Shown one piece after another: positions 9,862-17,721 of a stretch of DNA of 64,000 bases. Made by a program: the position numbers and the translations under genes. The stretch covers positions 62,001 to 126,000 of the forward strand of contig JAZRVF010000025.1 of assembly GCA_045599005.1 (NCBI GenBank). The letters are read 5' to 3'. The notes below the pieces were generated by a model that saw nothing but the letters and a program-made list of their open reading frames with translations, was not told where the DNA came from and did not search any database. Each line of letters begins with the position of its first letter. Within the stretch, counting starts at the first letter, position 1. The DNA comes from Treponema_I sp045599005 (lineage in GTDB: Bacteria > Spirochaetota > Spirochaetia > Treponematales > Treponemataceae).

Positions 9862-9888
9862 TAAACTTTGAATTGATTGGAGAAGAAT

Positions 9889-11043
9889 TTGAAAAAAATC
9901 CTGTCTGTTTTCATTTTTTCATGTTTTCTTTTTATAATTCCTTTTTCAGCCTTTGCCCAGTCTCAGGACAATCTTCTTGTCCAGGGACTGGAAGCCTACC
10001 GGGACGGGGACTGGACCACAGCTCTGTTTTTTCTCCGCAAGGCAACCTCAATGCCGGAAAACCTTAATCCTGAGACCTGGTATGTGCTGATCATGTCGGA
10101 AATGTTCGCAGAAGATTATGATTCAGTTCTTTCTGATGGAGAGATTTTTATTTCCCATTTTTCTTCAAATTATTATATTCCCCAGATTCAATACCAGATT
10201 GCAAGGGCAAATTTCCTCAAGGGGAATTATACGGAAGCAGTAAGGCTTTTCACAAATTTCTGCAATTCTTATCCTGACCACGATCTTGTTCCATCCTCAC
10301 TTTTCTGGATGGCGGAATCACTGTATCAGACTTTTAACTTTGAGCAGGCAGAATCACTTTTCCAGCGGATTGTACTGGAGTTTCCGGACAGTTCAAAAGT
10401 GGTTGAATCCGCATTCCGTCTGGAGCTTCTGAATCAGCGTGAACGTGAGGAGAAACTGCTTTATCTTCTCCGGGTTACAGGTGAGGAATACCTTGCCACA
10501 AAAGAAGATTACGAACGTCAGCTTAAGCAGCTTCAGACTGAGGAAGTCCTTTCTCTCCGTGCCCAGGTGAAACAGCTTTCTGTCCAGATTGAGGAAATGC
10601 AGGCAGAAATTGTTGAGACCAGGACAAATGATGCGCAGTTGAAGGCGGACAAAGAATACCTTCTTGATTTGAACGGCCAGATGAAAGCGGCTGTAAACGA
10701 AGCTCTTGCCGCTGTTGAAAAGGCCGAGGAACGGCAGGCTGCTGTCGCAAGCGGTGCCTTGCTTCCCTATGGTTATTCCTCTGCAACTCCGAAAAATCCC
10801 TTTTTCCCGGAGACTTCCACAACAACCCAGATTGTTCAGGGGCTGAATCCTGCATTTCAGAGCAGTCTTGCTACTGCTGTGTCCGGGAACGGAGAAACTC
10901 CTGAGGTTGAAGAAAAGGAGAAACTTATCCCGGAAGAGATTCCTTCAGTTCCAAGTCAGGAAATCGTGGATGAAGAGATTCTGCTTAACATAAAGATTTT
11001 GCAGGAAAAGGCACGTCAGTTGCGGTTGCTGATGAATCAGTAA
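9889..11043 (+). CDS. Exported TPR/tetratricopeptide protein with coiled coil
   Basis: A TTG start with GGAG 6 bases upstream gives 384 residues beginning with a clear signal peptide (MKKILSVFIFSCFLFIIP, cleavage probably after AFA). An alternative TTG 12 bases earlier is less well placed. The mature part has YbgF/BamD-like TPR units (LVQGLEAYRDGDWTTALFFL; IARANFLKGNYTEAVRLF; PSSLFWMAESLYQTFNFEQA), then a long coiled coil (about 185-265) and a Pro/Glu-rich tail. By family it should be periplasmic and scaffold other proteins. It is the first of three consecutive genes of unknown function before recA. No specific role can be assigned. Confidence 0.75.
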   Translation: MKKILSVFIFSCFLFIIPFSAFAQSQDNLLVQGLEAYRDGDWTTALFFLRKATSMPENLNPETWYVLIMSEMFAEDYDSVLSDGEIFISHFSSNYYIPQIQYQIARANFLKGNYTEAVRLFTNFCNSYPDHDLVPSSLFWMAESLYQTFNFEQAESLFQRIVLEFPDSSKVVESAFRLELLNQREREEKLLYLLRVTGEEYLATKEDYERQLKQLQTEEVLSLRAQVKQLSVQIEEMQAEIVETRTNDAQLKADKEYLLDLNGQMKAAVNEALAAVEKAEERQAAVASGALLPYGYSSATPKNPFFPETSTTTQIVQGLNPAFQSSLATAVSGNGETPEVEEKEKLIPEEIPSVPSQEIVDEEILLNIKILQEKARQLRLLMNQ

Positions 11044-11058
11044 TGTTGGAGCGGATTC

Positions 11059-12141
11059 TTGAAGATTTCAAAGTTTATTGCGGTTTTTATTCTACTGTTT
11101 TCTCTTTCCCTTGTTTTTTCTGAAGACACAGTCATAGAAACAAAAAATATGCGCCTGACTCTTGATCCTGATAACGGGACTTTCTGTGTTTACAGGAGAA
11201 ACAAACTTTCAGGTGATTTCCTGCCTCTCCTTGATGACGGTTCCTATACTTCCGCAACAGGTTTCTATCTTAAAAGCGGGAAAAATATCCGGAAACTGGA
11301 AAAGGGTCTCGGAGTCAATGCTTACGCCTATCCCATAGACAACGGTGCGGTTCTTTCATTCAATGTTGGTGATGAAGCTTTTGTGGCAATACAGTTTCTT
11401 GTCCTTTCCTCTGTTTCTGCGGACAACGATTCAATCCGTGTGGATATTACAGTTCAGAATACCGGTTCCGAATCTGAAAAATTTGCCGTGAAGGCTCTTT
11501 TTGATACAAACCTGGGTGAATCAACGAAGATTCATTTTTCAACAAAAATGACAAACCGGATTAACGCGGAATGTGGATTTGAGTCCATGGAAAATGAAAA
11601 ATGGATCCGTTCCACTGATGGAATCCAGAGCATTCAGTTTCTGCTTGATGGTGAATACCTGTCTTCTCCTCAGTTTGTATCAATGGCAAACAAAGATTAC
11701 CTTACTTCCGGGACCTGGCTGCCCAAAGTTTCTCCCGGCCGTAAATTCGATTCCATACTCTCATATAATAATTCTGCCCTGTGTGTGTTCTGGAATGAAG
11801 TCCAGTTGCCTGCTCTTGCAAAAAGCAGTTTCGCATTTTATATAACTACAGGTGCCGGTGGAAGTGTTCCCCCTGATCTGCAGTCCATTACTGAAGAATC
11901 TCTGGCTCTTGTTCAGACAGTCGTAAAAAGAGCAGAGAATTCATTTACTGATGAAAATGGAATTTCCTATGAGTTGGGACCTGTTACGGCAGAGCAGCTT
12001 AATCCTGAATACCTGAATAATCTTTTGACACGCATTCAGCTTGTTGAGTCAGGGGCCAGTTCTGTTACTCTTGCTGAAGTTCAGATGCTCAATCTTGAAC
12101 TTGATGCAATTTTGAGGAAAATGGGAAGGATTACGCAATAA
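11059..12141 (+). CDS. Exported protein of unknown function
   Basis: I do not recognise this 360-residue protein. A TTG start follows GGAGCGG; the first 21 residues (MKISKFIAVFILLFSLSLVFS) form a signal peptide, so it is likely periplasmic. The middle is beta-rich, with stretches such as NMRLTLDPDNGTFCVYRR and RVDITVQNTGSESEKFAVKALFD that resemble an immunoglobulin-like or galactose-mutarotase-like sandwich, but I cannot confirm either. The last 60 residues are helical. It lies 15 bases after a TPR protein and its stop overlaps the next start by one base, so the three genes are probably one unit. Confidence 0.6.
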   Translation: MKISKFIAVFILLFSLSLVFSEDTVIETKNMRLTLDPDNGTFCVYRRNKLSGDFLPLLDDGSYTSATGFYLKSGKNIRKLEKGLGVNAYAYPIDNGAVLSFNVGDEAFVAIQFLVLSSVSADNDSIRVDITVQNTGSESEKFAVKALFDTNLGESTKIHFSTKMTNRINAECGFESMENEKWIRSTDGIQSIQFLLDGEYLSSPQFVSMANKDYLTSGTWLPKVSPGRKFDSILSYNNSALCVFWNEVQLPALAKSSFAFYITTGAGGSVPPDLQSITEESLALVQTVVKRAENSFTDENGISYELGPVTAEQLNPEYLNNLLTRIQLVESGASSVTLAEVQMLNLELDAILRKMGRITQ

Positions 12142-13274
12142 TGGCCGCAGATTATCTTAAAAAAGCAAGGATCCTTCTCCGGAAAAAGCAATACAATAAA
12201 GTGATTTCTCTTCTAGAGCCTCAGGCTCCTTTTTTCAGGGATTCTGTTCTATATCTGTTTTATCTGGGATCCGCTTATTTTTTTGTAGGTGATTTAGGCA
12301 GTGCCGAATCCTATTACAGAAGAGCCAGGAGAATTTCCAGGAACAGACCTTTTGTTGAGAATGCTTATGCAGCCGTACTTCTGCGGAGAGGGGAGATTCC
12401 TCATGCAGTGGAGACATATCTTGCGGTTCTTTCAGCAGAGCCTGGTAACAAGACTGCAAAAAAGGCAATTTCCTGTATTCAGCGGAATTCTGACCCAAAG
12501 AATCCTGATTCAATACAGCGTTGGGTTAAATCGGATTCAGTGAAAAAACTGTATCCTAAATTCGGAATACATCCTTCTGTTGTTCCTCTCTGTATACTTG
12601 TTCCCCTGCTGGTTATCGGTGCATATTTCGGCTGGCAGTTTTACAGACAGGCTTCCGGAATGAACGGAGTCCGTGCTGACATGTCACACCTTGTTCTTTC
12701 TGTTGATGAAAAATCCAATCCTCTGGATTCAGCTCCTCAGAATCTTGGCTCTGATTTTGATCTGTCTTCTCAGGATATTGTTGCCTGTTATGATAATGCG
12801 CTGAAATTCTTTCAGATGCACAGGGACAATGCTTCTCAGGTTGAAATCAACAGAATATTGAATTCCAATGCTTCTGCCACAATAAAGATAAAGACAAGGA
12901 GCATTCTTGATTATCTGGATAAAAATCCAACTTATGCCAGTTTTAAGGAAAACAGTTTCCAGGACAATTTCTCACTCCGGCAGGTTCAGCAGAATCCGAG
13001 ACTTTATCTTGACTGTCACGTTCTGTGGCAGGGTTCCATTGTCAATTTAAATGTTTATGATGATAAAATAATATGCGAATTCCTGGTCGGCTCTTTCTCG
13101 GGATCTTCTGCTGACAAAATGTATGAAGGAAGTGTCCGGCTTGAATTGGACAGAAGTCTGAATCTGGATATGAATGAACCTTACCTGGAAGTTTTCGGAA
13201 AGCTGACAGAAAAGGATGGAAAACTTTATCTGACGGCCAAAACAATACGTCAGTCAATCAATGGAGAAATCTGA
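12141..13274 (+). CDS. TPR membrane protein of unknown function
   Basis: A 377-residue protein whose ATG shares one base with the previous stop (TAATG). Residues 1-120 are TPR-like (AADYLKKARILLRKKQYNK; YLFYLGSAYFFVGDLGSAESYYRRARR). One membrane helix is at about 148-168 (PLCILVPLLVIGAYFGWQF). The C-terminal half, outside or inside depending on topology, contains a beta-rich region (about 285-377; LDCHVLWQGSIVNLNVYDD, EPYLEVFGKLTEKDGKLYL) that looks like an OB-fold; this is a guess from strand pattern. TPRs on the N-terminal side would be cytoplasmic. Function is unknown. Confidence 0.65.
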   Translation: MAADYLKKARILLRKKQYNKVISLLEPQAPFFRDSVLYLFYLGSAYFFVGDLGSAESYYRRARRISRNRPFVENAYAAVLLRRGEIPHAVETYLAVLSAEPGNKTAKKAISCIQRNSDPKNPDSIQRWVKSDSVKKLYPKFGIHPSVVPLCILVPLLVIGAYFGWQFYRQASGMNGVRADMSHLVLSVDEKSNPLDSAPQNLGSDFDLSSQDIVACYDNALKFFQMHRDNASQVEINRILNSNASATIKIKTRSILDYLDKNPTYASFKENSFQDNFSLRQVQQNPRLYLDCHVLWQGSIVNLNVYDDKIICEFLVGSFSGSSADKMYEGSVRLELDRSLNLDMNEPYLEVFGKLTEKDGKLYLTAKTIRQSINGEI

Positions 13275-13302
13275 AAAAAGAAAATTTTTTTTCTGTTTTT
13301 TT

Positions 13303-13332
13303 TTGATGATTTTTTTACCGGGCGCCTATAAT
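13303..13332 (+). promoter_or_regulatory. recA promoter
   Basis: TTGATG (13303-13308), an 18-base spacer, and a perfect TATAAT (13327-13332). A GGAGGAAG ribosome site follows before the GTG start of recA. I looked for a LexA-type palindrome over this promoter and found none. Confidence 0.6.
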
Positions 13333-13354
13333 AATATACGGGAGGAAGAAAAAG

Positions 13355-14515
13355 GTGGCAAAAGTGACAAATGAATTGGAAGCACAGGCAGAAATGTCTG
13401 AAAAACTGAAAGCTTTGGAAGCTGCTCGTCTTCAGATTGAGAAACAGTTCGGAACAGGTTCCATTATGAAACTTGGAACACATGCAGATGCTGCAGGGAT
13501 GGAAGTTGTTCCTTCCGGTTCAATTCTTCTTGATGAAGCTCTTGGTATCGGCGGTTATCCTAAAGGCCGCATTATTGAAATGTACGGTCCTGAATCTTCC
13601 GGTAAAACAACATTGGCTCTTCATGCGATTGCAGAAGCCCAGAAAATGGGTGGAATTGCAGCTTTTATCGATGCAGAACATGCGCTGGATCCGGTTTATG
13701 CAAAAAATCTTGGTGTAAATATTGACGAGCTTTGGGTTTCCCAGCCGGACACAGGTGAACAGGCTCTTGATATTACCGAAAGCCTTGTCAGATCAGGCGC
13801 AGTTGATGTTATCGTTGTTGACTCTGTAGCAGCTCTTACACCTCAGGCAGAAATTGAAGGTGATATGGGTGACAGTCATATGGGACTTCAGGCCCGTCTG
13901 ATGAGTCAGGCATTGAGAAAACTTACTGCAACGATCGGTAAGTCAAAGTGTATTGTTATTTTCATCAACCAGATACGTATGAAGATCGGTGTTATGTTCG
14001 GAAACCCGGAAACTACCACTGGTGGAAACGCTCTCAAGTTCTATTCATCAGTGCGACTGGAAATCCGCCGCATTGAATCAATCGAAGCCAAGGGTGAAGA
14101 GGATGCAGTCGGAAACAGAGTCCGTGTAAAAATCGTTAAGAACAAGGTTGCTCCGCCTTTCCGCAAGGTTGAGCTTGATATTCTGTTCGGGAAAGGTATC
14201 TCTTCCACAGCAAGTCTTCTTGATGCAGCTGTAAAACACGGGTTCATTGATAAACGTGGTGCCTGGTTCACTGCAGGTGAAGACAAAATCGGCCAGGGAC
14301 GTGAAAATGCTCTTGCTTTCCTTAATCAGAACGAAGAGTACAGAACCGAACTTGAGCGCAAAGTTCGTGAGAAAATGTTTCCCGGTCAGGTCATAGAAAC
14401 CAAGGAAAATGCAAAGAACAGCAGAAACAGTGCAAAAAAGACAGGCGCGGAAGCAGAAAAAACTGTGAAACCTTCTTCTGATGCTGAATCCGTTGTTCCT
14501 TCGGAACTGTTCTGA
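13355..14515 (+). CDS. recA: Recombinase RecA
   Basis: RecA forms filaments on single-strand DNA and drives strand exchange. The 386-residue protein has Walker A GPESSGKTT (about 78), Walker B VIVVDSVAALTP (about 152), the L1 loop region MGLQARLMSQALRKLT, and the signature NQIRMKIGVMFGNPETTTGGNALKFYSSVR of loop L2. The last 45 residues are Lys/Ala/Glu-rich, as in other spirochaete RecA tails. The start is a GTG at good distance from GGAGG. Its stop overlaps the folK start by one base (TGATG). Confidence 0.98.
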   Translation: MAKVTNELEAQAEMSEKLKALEAARLQIEKQFGTGSIMKLGTHADAAGMEVVPSGSILLDEALGIGGYPKGRIIEMYGPESSGKTTLALHAIAEAQKMGGIAAFIDAEHALDPVYAKNLGVNIDELWVSQPDTGEQALDITESLVRSGAVDVIVVDSVAALTPQAEIEGDMGDSHMGLQARLMSQALRKLTATIGKSKCIVIFINQIRMKIGVMFGNPETTTGGNALKFYSSVRLEIRRIESIEAKGEEDAVGNRVRVKIVKNKVAPPFRKVELDILFGKGISSTASLLDAAVKHGFIDKRGAWFTAGEDKIGQGRENALAFLNQNEEYRTELERKVREKMFPGQVIETKENAKNSRNSAKKTGAEAEKTVKPSSDAESVVPSELF

Positions 14516-15048
14516 TGAACCGTGTGATTCTGGGACTGGGCTCCAATAGGAATCTTCTGTTTGAAGGTGTTGAACTCAGTCCTGTGGAAATCCTGAAAGA
14601 AGCCTGTCTTCGCCTTGAAAAAGTTTTTTCGGACGGAGTATGGTCCTCTGTGTACCGAACAAAGGCCATGTATGTAACGGATCAGGATGATTTTTACAAC
14701 ATGGCTTTCTGTGGTTATACAGATCTTCAGCCGGAAGAAGTTCTTGCGGAAACTCAAAGAATCGAAGCAGAACTGGGCCGTAACAGGGCGGTTGAGATTC
14801 GTAATGGTCCAAGATCCCTTGATATTGATATTGAACTTTTTTCGGACCAGAAAGGACGGAATCTTTCCGTGCAGAAACCGGATCTTGAAATTCCACATCC
14901 ACGGCTGAAAGAACGTGAATTTATTCTTGTTCCCCTGCTTGAGATTCTTGAGAAATATCCCGATAAAGAAGAATGGAAGTTTTATTCAGATGCTCTGAGT
15001 AAACTTCCTGATCAGGGAGTCTCTTATTATGGAACAATATGCAATTGA
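14515..15048 (+). CDS. folK: 2-amino-4-hydroxy-6-hydroxymethyldihydropteridine pyrophosphokinase
   Basis: HPPK transfers pyrophosphate from ATP to the pterin in folate synthesis. The 177-residue protein starts with LGLGSNRN and carries the signature RNGPRSLDIDIELF (about 99-112, with the two metal-binding Asp residues) and IPHPRLKEREFILVPLLEI. YRTKAMYVTDQDDFYNMAF matches the usual substrate loop. It is coupled to recA by a one-base overlap and overlaps scpA by 20 bases. Confidence 0.95.
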   Translation: MNRVILGLGSNRNLLFEGVELSPVEILKEACLRLEKVFSDGVWSSVYRTKAMYVTDQDDFYNMAFCGYTDLQPEEVLAETQRIEAELGRNRAVEIRNGPRSLDIDIELFSDQKGRNLSVQKPDLEIPHPRLKEREFILVPLLEILEKYPDKEEWKFYSDALSKLPDQGVSYYGTICN

Positions 15049-15772
15049 AAAAACTGCAAAAGATAAACAGCAGTTTAAACTCGGTGAGTTTGAAGGACCT
15101 TTGGATCTTCTTCTTTTTCTTATAAAAAAGAATGAAATCAACATATATGATATTCCGATTGCAGAAGTTACCGAGCAGTTCATGGAGTATCTTGATTATG
15201 CGGTTTCTACGGATCTGGACAGTATCACCGAATTTTATGCGATGGCTGCGGATCTGATTTATATAAAGTCCCGCATGCTTCTTCCCATGGAAACGACTTT
15301 TGCGGAAGATGAACTGGAAGATCCCCGGCAGGAACTTGTTGAAAAGCTTATTGAGTATCAGAAATTCAAGAAACTTTCTGTTCTTATGGAGGAACGGGAG
15401 GATAATAACGAATGGTCTGTGGAACGGAAAAAAATACAGCGTGTTCTTCCTTTTGAAGAGGAAAACCTTTGGGAACAGGTTGATACATGGAGCCTGATGA
15501 AAACTTTCTCAAAACTGGTTTCTTCGTATACGCACGAACAGATTCTGACAATGTATGAAGAGATATCAGTCAGTGAGAAAGTCACTCTGATGAATGAGCT
15601 CCTTGAGGAAAAAGGGGAGTGCTTCTTCACTGACCTTATTGTCCGGAAAGATAACCTTATGGATATTGTCTGCGCCTTTATGGCAATTCTTGAAGCGGTG
15701 AAGTTCAAGATGGCCTGTATTTTCCAGAACAGAATGTTCGGTGATATTAAAATCCGTCCTTTTGCTGCTTAG
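15029..15772 (+). CDS. scpA: Segregation and condensation protein A
   Basis: The kleisin subunit of the bacterial SMC condensin, 247 residues. The N-terminal signature FEGPLDLLLFLIKKNEINIYDIPIAEVTEQFMEY (about 19-52) and the helical ADLIYIKSRMLLP are characteristic. The C-terminal winged-helix segment ends LEAVKFKMACIFQNRMFGDIKI, which fits the family. It starts inside folK and is followed within 10 bases by scpB, the usual pairing. Confidence 0.96.
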   Translation: MEQYAIEKTAKDKQQFKLGEFEGPLDLLLFLIKKNEINIYDIPIAEVTEQFMEYLDYAVSTDLDSITEFYAMAADLIYIKSRMLLPMETTFAEDELEDPRQELVEKLIEYQKFKKLSVLMEEREDNNEWSVERKKIQRVLPFEEENLWEQVDTWSLMKTFSKLVSSYTHEQILTMYEEISVSEKVTLMNELLEEKGECFFTDLIVRKDNLMDIVCAFMAILEAVKFKMACIFQNRMFGDIKIRPFAA

Positions 15773-15781
15773 GTTGTGCTT

Positions 15782-16327
15782 ATGGAGATTACTGTGGAAA
15801 AAGAAACATCCCTTGTTGAGGCAATACTTTTTTTGGAAAGTGAGCCATTGACTGAAGATGCGATTGCTGAGATTTCTCTGCTTGCCAAGGATATAGTCCA
15901 GATGGCATTGGAAACCCTTAAAGAACGTTATTCGCAGGAAAGCTGCGGGCTGGAACTGGTTCAGATTACAGGCGGTTGGGTTCTTATGCCAAAAAAAGAC
16001 CTGTGGCAGTACCTGAAGGAAAGATATGGCCGCAAAAATGAAGGAAAACTTTCCAAATCAGCCTTGGAGACTCTGTCCATTATCGCATATTCCCAGCCGA
16101 TTACCCGTTCAGAAATTGAGGCGATAAGAGGGGTTTCTGCTGATAATATGGTTCGTCTGCTTATGGAAAGAAATCTGATCCGGGAGACAGGACGGAAAGA
16201 TATTCCCGGAAAGCCGATTCAGTATGGAACTACAAAAGAATTCCTGAAGTTTTTCCGGCTTAACAGTATAGCTGATCTGCCAAAACTTGATGAAACGGAG
16301 AGTGAACGCTTTGAGCTTGCCCGCTGA
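15782..16327 (+). CDS. scpB: Segregation and condensation protein B
   Basis: The winged-helix partner of ScpA in the SMC complex, 181 residues from the ATG (a GTG 6 bases earlier is also possible; neither has a good ribosome site). LVEAILFLESEPLTEDAIAEI opens the first winged helix; the family block ALETLSIIAYSQPITRSEIEAIRGVSADNMVRLLMERNLIRE (about 97-138) is clear. Its 3' end overlaps the next gene. Confidence 0.95.
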   Translation: MEITVEKETSLVEAILFLESEPLTEDAIAEISLLAKDIVQMALETLKERYSQESCGLELVQITGGWVLMPKKDLWQYLKERYGRKNEGKLSKSALETLSIIAYSQPITRSEIEAIRGVSADNMVRLLMERNLIRETGRKDIPGKPIQYGTTKEFLKFFRLNSIADLPKLDETESERFELAR

Positions 16328-17048
16328 GAAAGAAACAAAAGAAGAAATGAGACTCCAGGTGTTCCTGGCTCATTCTGGAGTTGCCAGCCGAAGATCCGCC
16401 GAGGGAATCATTTCTGCGGGAAGGGTCACTGTAAACGGCTCTGTTGTTACAGAAATGGGAACCAAGGTCTCTGTTTCCGATACTGTCTGTGTTGATGGAA
16501 AAGAAGTTAAACTTGAAGAGACAAAGCGTTATGTCCTCCTCAATAAACCTACAGGCTATGTGTGTTCTCTTTCTGATGAGCAGGGGCGTCCCTGTGCTGC
16601 CGAACTTCTTAAGGAAGCATATTCTGAAAGACTTTACAATGTAGGTCGTCTGGATATGTTTTCCGGAGGGCTGATTATTTTTACCAATGACGGGGATTTT
16701 GCGGCAAAAGTTTCACACCCATCATCCCAGATTGAAAAAGAATATATCGTTGAGGTTTCAACTCCTTTACCCCGGGACCTTTGTCTTAAATTTGAAAAGG
16801 GTATCCGTGTCGAAGGTGTTTTCTACAAAGCAAAGCTTGCAAGGGAAATCAATCCCAGAAAAATGCGCGTTGTGCTTATAGAAGGAAAAAACCGGGAGAT
16901 CCGGCGTGTCTTTGAACAGTTTTCCCTTGGAATCAGGAAACTGACCCGTGTCAGGATCGGTTCCATTGAGTCAGAAGGACTTGCTCCAGGACAGTTCCGT
17001 AATCTTACGCAGAAAGAAGTCTCTTCTCTGTTGAATTTCGAGTATTGA
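16311..17048 (+). CDS. RsuA/RluB-family rRNA pseudouridine synthase
   Basis: The protein makes pseudouridine in ribosomal RNA. An S4 RNA-binding domain comes first (RLQVFLAHSGVASRRSAEGIISAGRVTVNG), then the catalytic domain with VGRLDMFSGGLIIFTNDGDFA, where the Asp is the nucleophile, and the C-terminal LIEGKNREIRRVFEQ. Several starts are possible: ATG 16290, TTG 16311 and ATG 16347. TTG 16311 (245 residues) is chosen because GGAG lies 10 bases before it, but ATG 16347 fits family length equally well. The gene overlaps scpB by 17 bases. RluB is the likelier member because of the scpAB neighbourhood; this is not proven. Confidence 0.88.
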   Translation: MSLPAEKETKEEMRLQVFLAHSGVASRRSAEGIISAGRVTVNGSVVTEMGTKVSVSDTVCVDGKEVKLEETKRYVLLNKPTGYVCSLSDEQGRPCAAELLKEAYSERLYNVGRLDMFSGGLIIFTNDGDFAAKVSHPSSQIEKEYIVEVSTPLPRDLCLKFEKGIRVEGVFYKAKLAREINPRKMRVVLIEGKNREIRRVFEQFSLGIRKLTRVRIGSIESEGLAPGQFRNLTQKEVSSLLNFEY

Positions 17049-17073
17049 GATAAATCCCGTTTTTTGCTAGCAT
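17045..17073 (+). promoter_or_regulatory. Promoter giving a leaderless cmk transcript
   Basis: TTGAGA (17045-17050) overlaps the stop codon of the upstream gene; 17 bases later is TAGCAT (17068-17073) with TGC before it. The cmk ATG begins 6 bases after the -10 box and no Shine-Dalgarno is present. Confidence 0.6.
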
Positions 17074-17079
17074 TTTTAC

Positions 17080-17712
17080 ATGATAATTGCAATTGACGGG
17101 CCTGCCGGCACAGGGAAAAGTACTGTTGCCAAACGAATTGCCCAGACTCTTAACATTACTTTTTTGAATTCCGGAAGTTTCTATCGCGGAATCACTCTGT
17201 CACTTCTTGACAATCAGATAGATCTGACTGATCAGAAAGGGATTCTTCAGCATGCAGAATCCCTTAAGATGGATTACGTTGATTCTCATCTGATTCTTGA
17301 TGGAAAAGATGTGGATCATTTACTCCACCAGGATAAAGTTGATCTGAATGCTGCAAAGGTTTCGGCAATTGTCCCGCTCAGACATATTGTAAATGAGAAA
17401 CTTCGTGAAGTGGCTGAAAAAATCAGTGTTGTCTGTGAAGGACGGGACATTACAACTGTGGTTTTCCCCAATGCGGAACACAAATTTTTCCTTGATGCCT
17501 CACTTGATGTGCAGGCTTTGCGCCGGTTCAACCAAGGGGTAAGTGATCTTTCTCTTGAAGAGATCAAGGAATCAATCCGCCAGAGGGATGAAATTGACAG
17601 GAACAAGGAAGAGGGCTCTTTAATCCGCTCTCCCGATGCCTTTTATATTGATACTTCAGACTTGACGATTGACCAGGTTTGTGAGATAATCATAAGCAAA
17701 ATTCACTTATAA
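17080..17712 (+). CDS. cmk: Cytidylate kinase
   Basis: A 210-residue nucleoside-monophosphate kinase that makes CDP/dCDP from CMP/dCMP. The P-loop GPAGTGKSTVAKRIA is at residues 7-21; LNSGSFYRGITL is the region that binds substrate; CEGRDITTVVFPNAEHKFFLDASLDVQALRR is the family core; IRQRDEIDRNKEEGSLIRSPDAFYIDTSDLTIDQV closes the lid and C-terminus. The length is slightly short (E. coli about 227). It lacks a ribosome site and follows a -10 box directly. It is in the same reading frame as rpsA 9 bases downstream, separated only by its own TAA. Confidence 0.96.
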   Translation: MIIAIDGPAGTGKSTVAKRIAQTLNITFLNSGSFYRGITLSLLDNQIDLTDQKGILQHAESLKMDYVDSHLILDGKDVDHLLHQDKVDLNAAKVSAIVPLRHIVNEKLREVAEKISVVCEGRDITTVVFPNAEHKFFLDASLDVQALRRFNQGVSDLSLEEIKESIRQRDEIDRNKEEGSLIRSPDAFYIDTSDLTIDQVCEIIISKIHL

Positions 17713-17721
17713 GGGATTATT

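Noticed and set aside
13275..13354. A LexA/SOS box at recA
   Set aside because: No palindrome matching known LexA sites was found by eye over the promoter.
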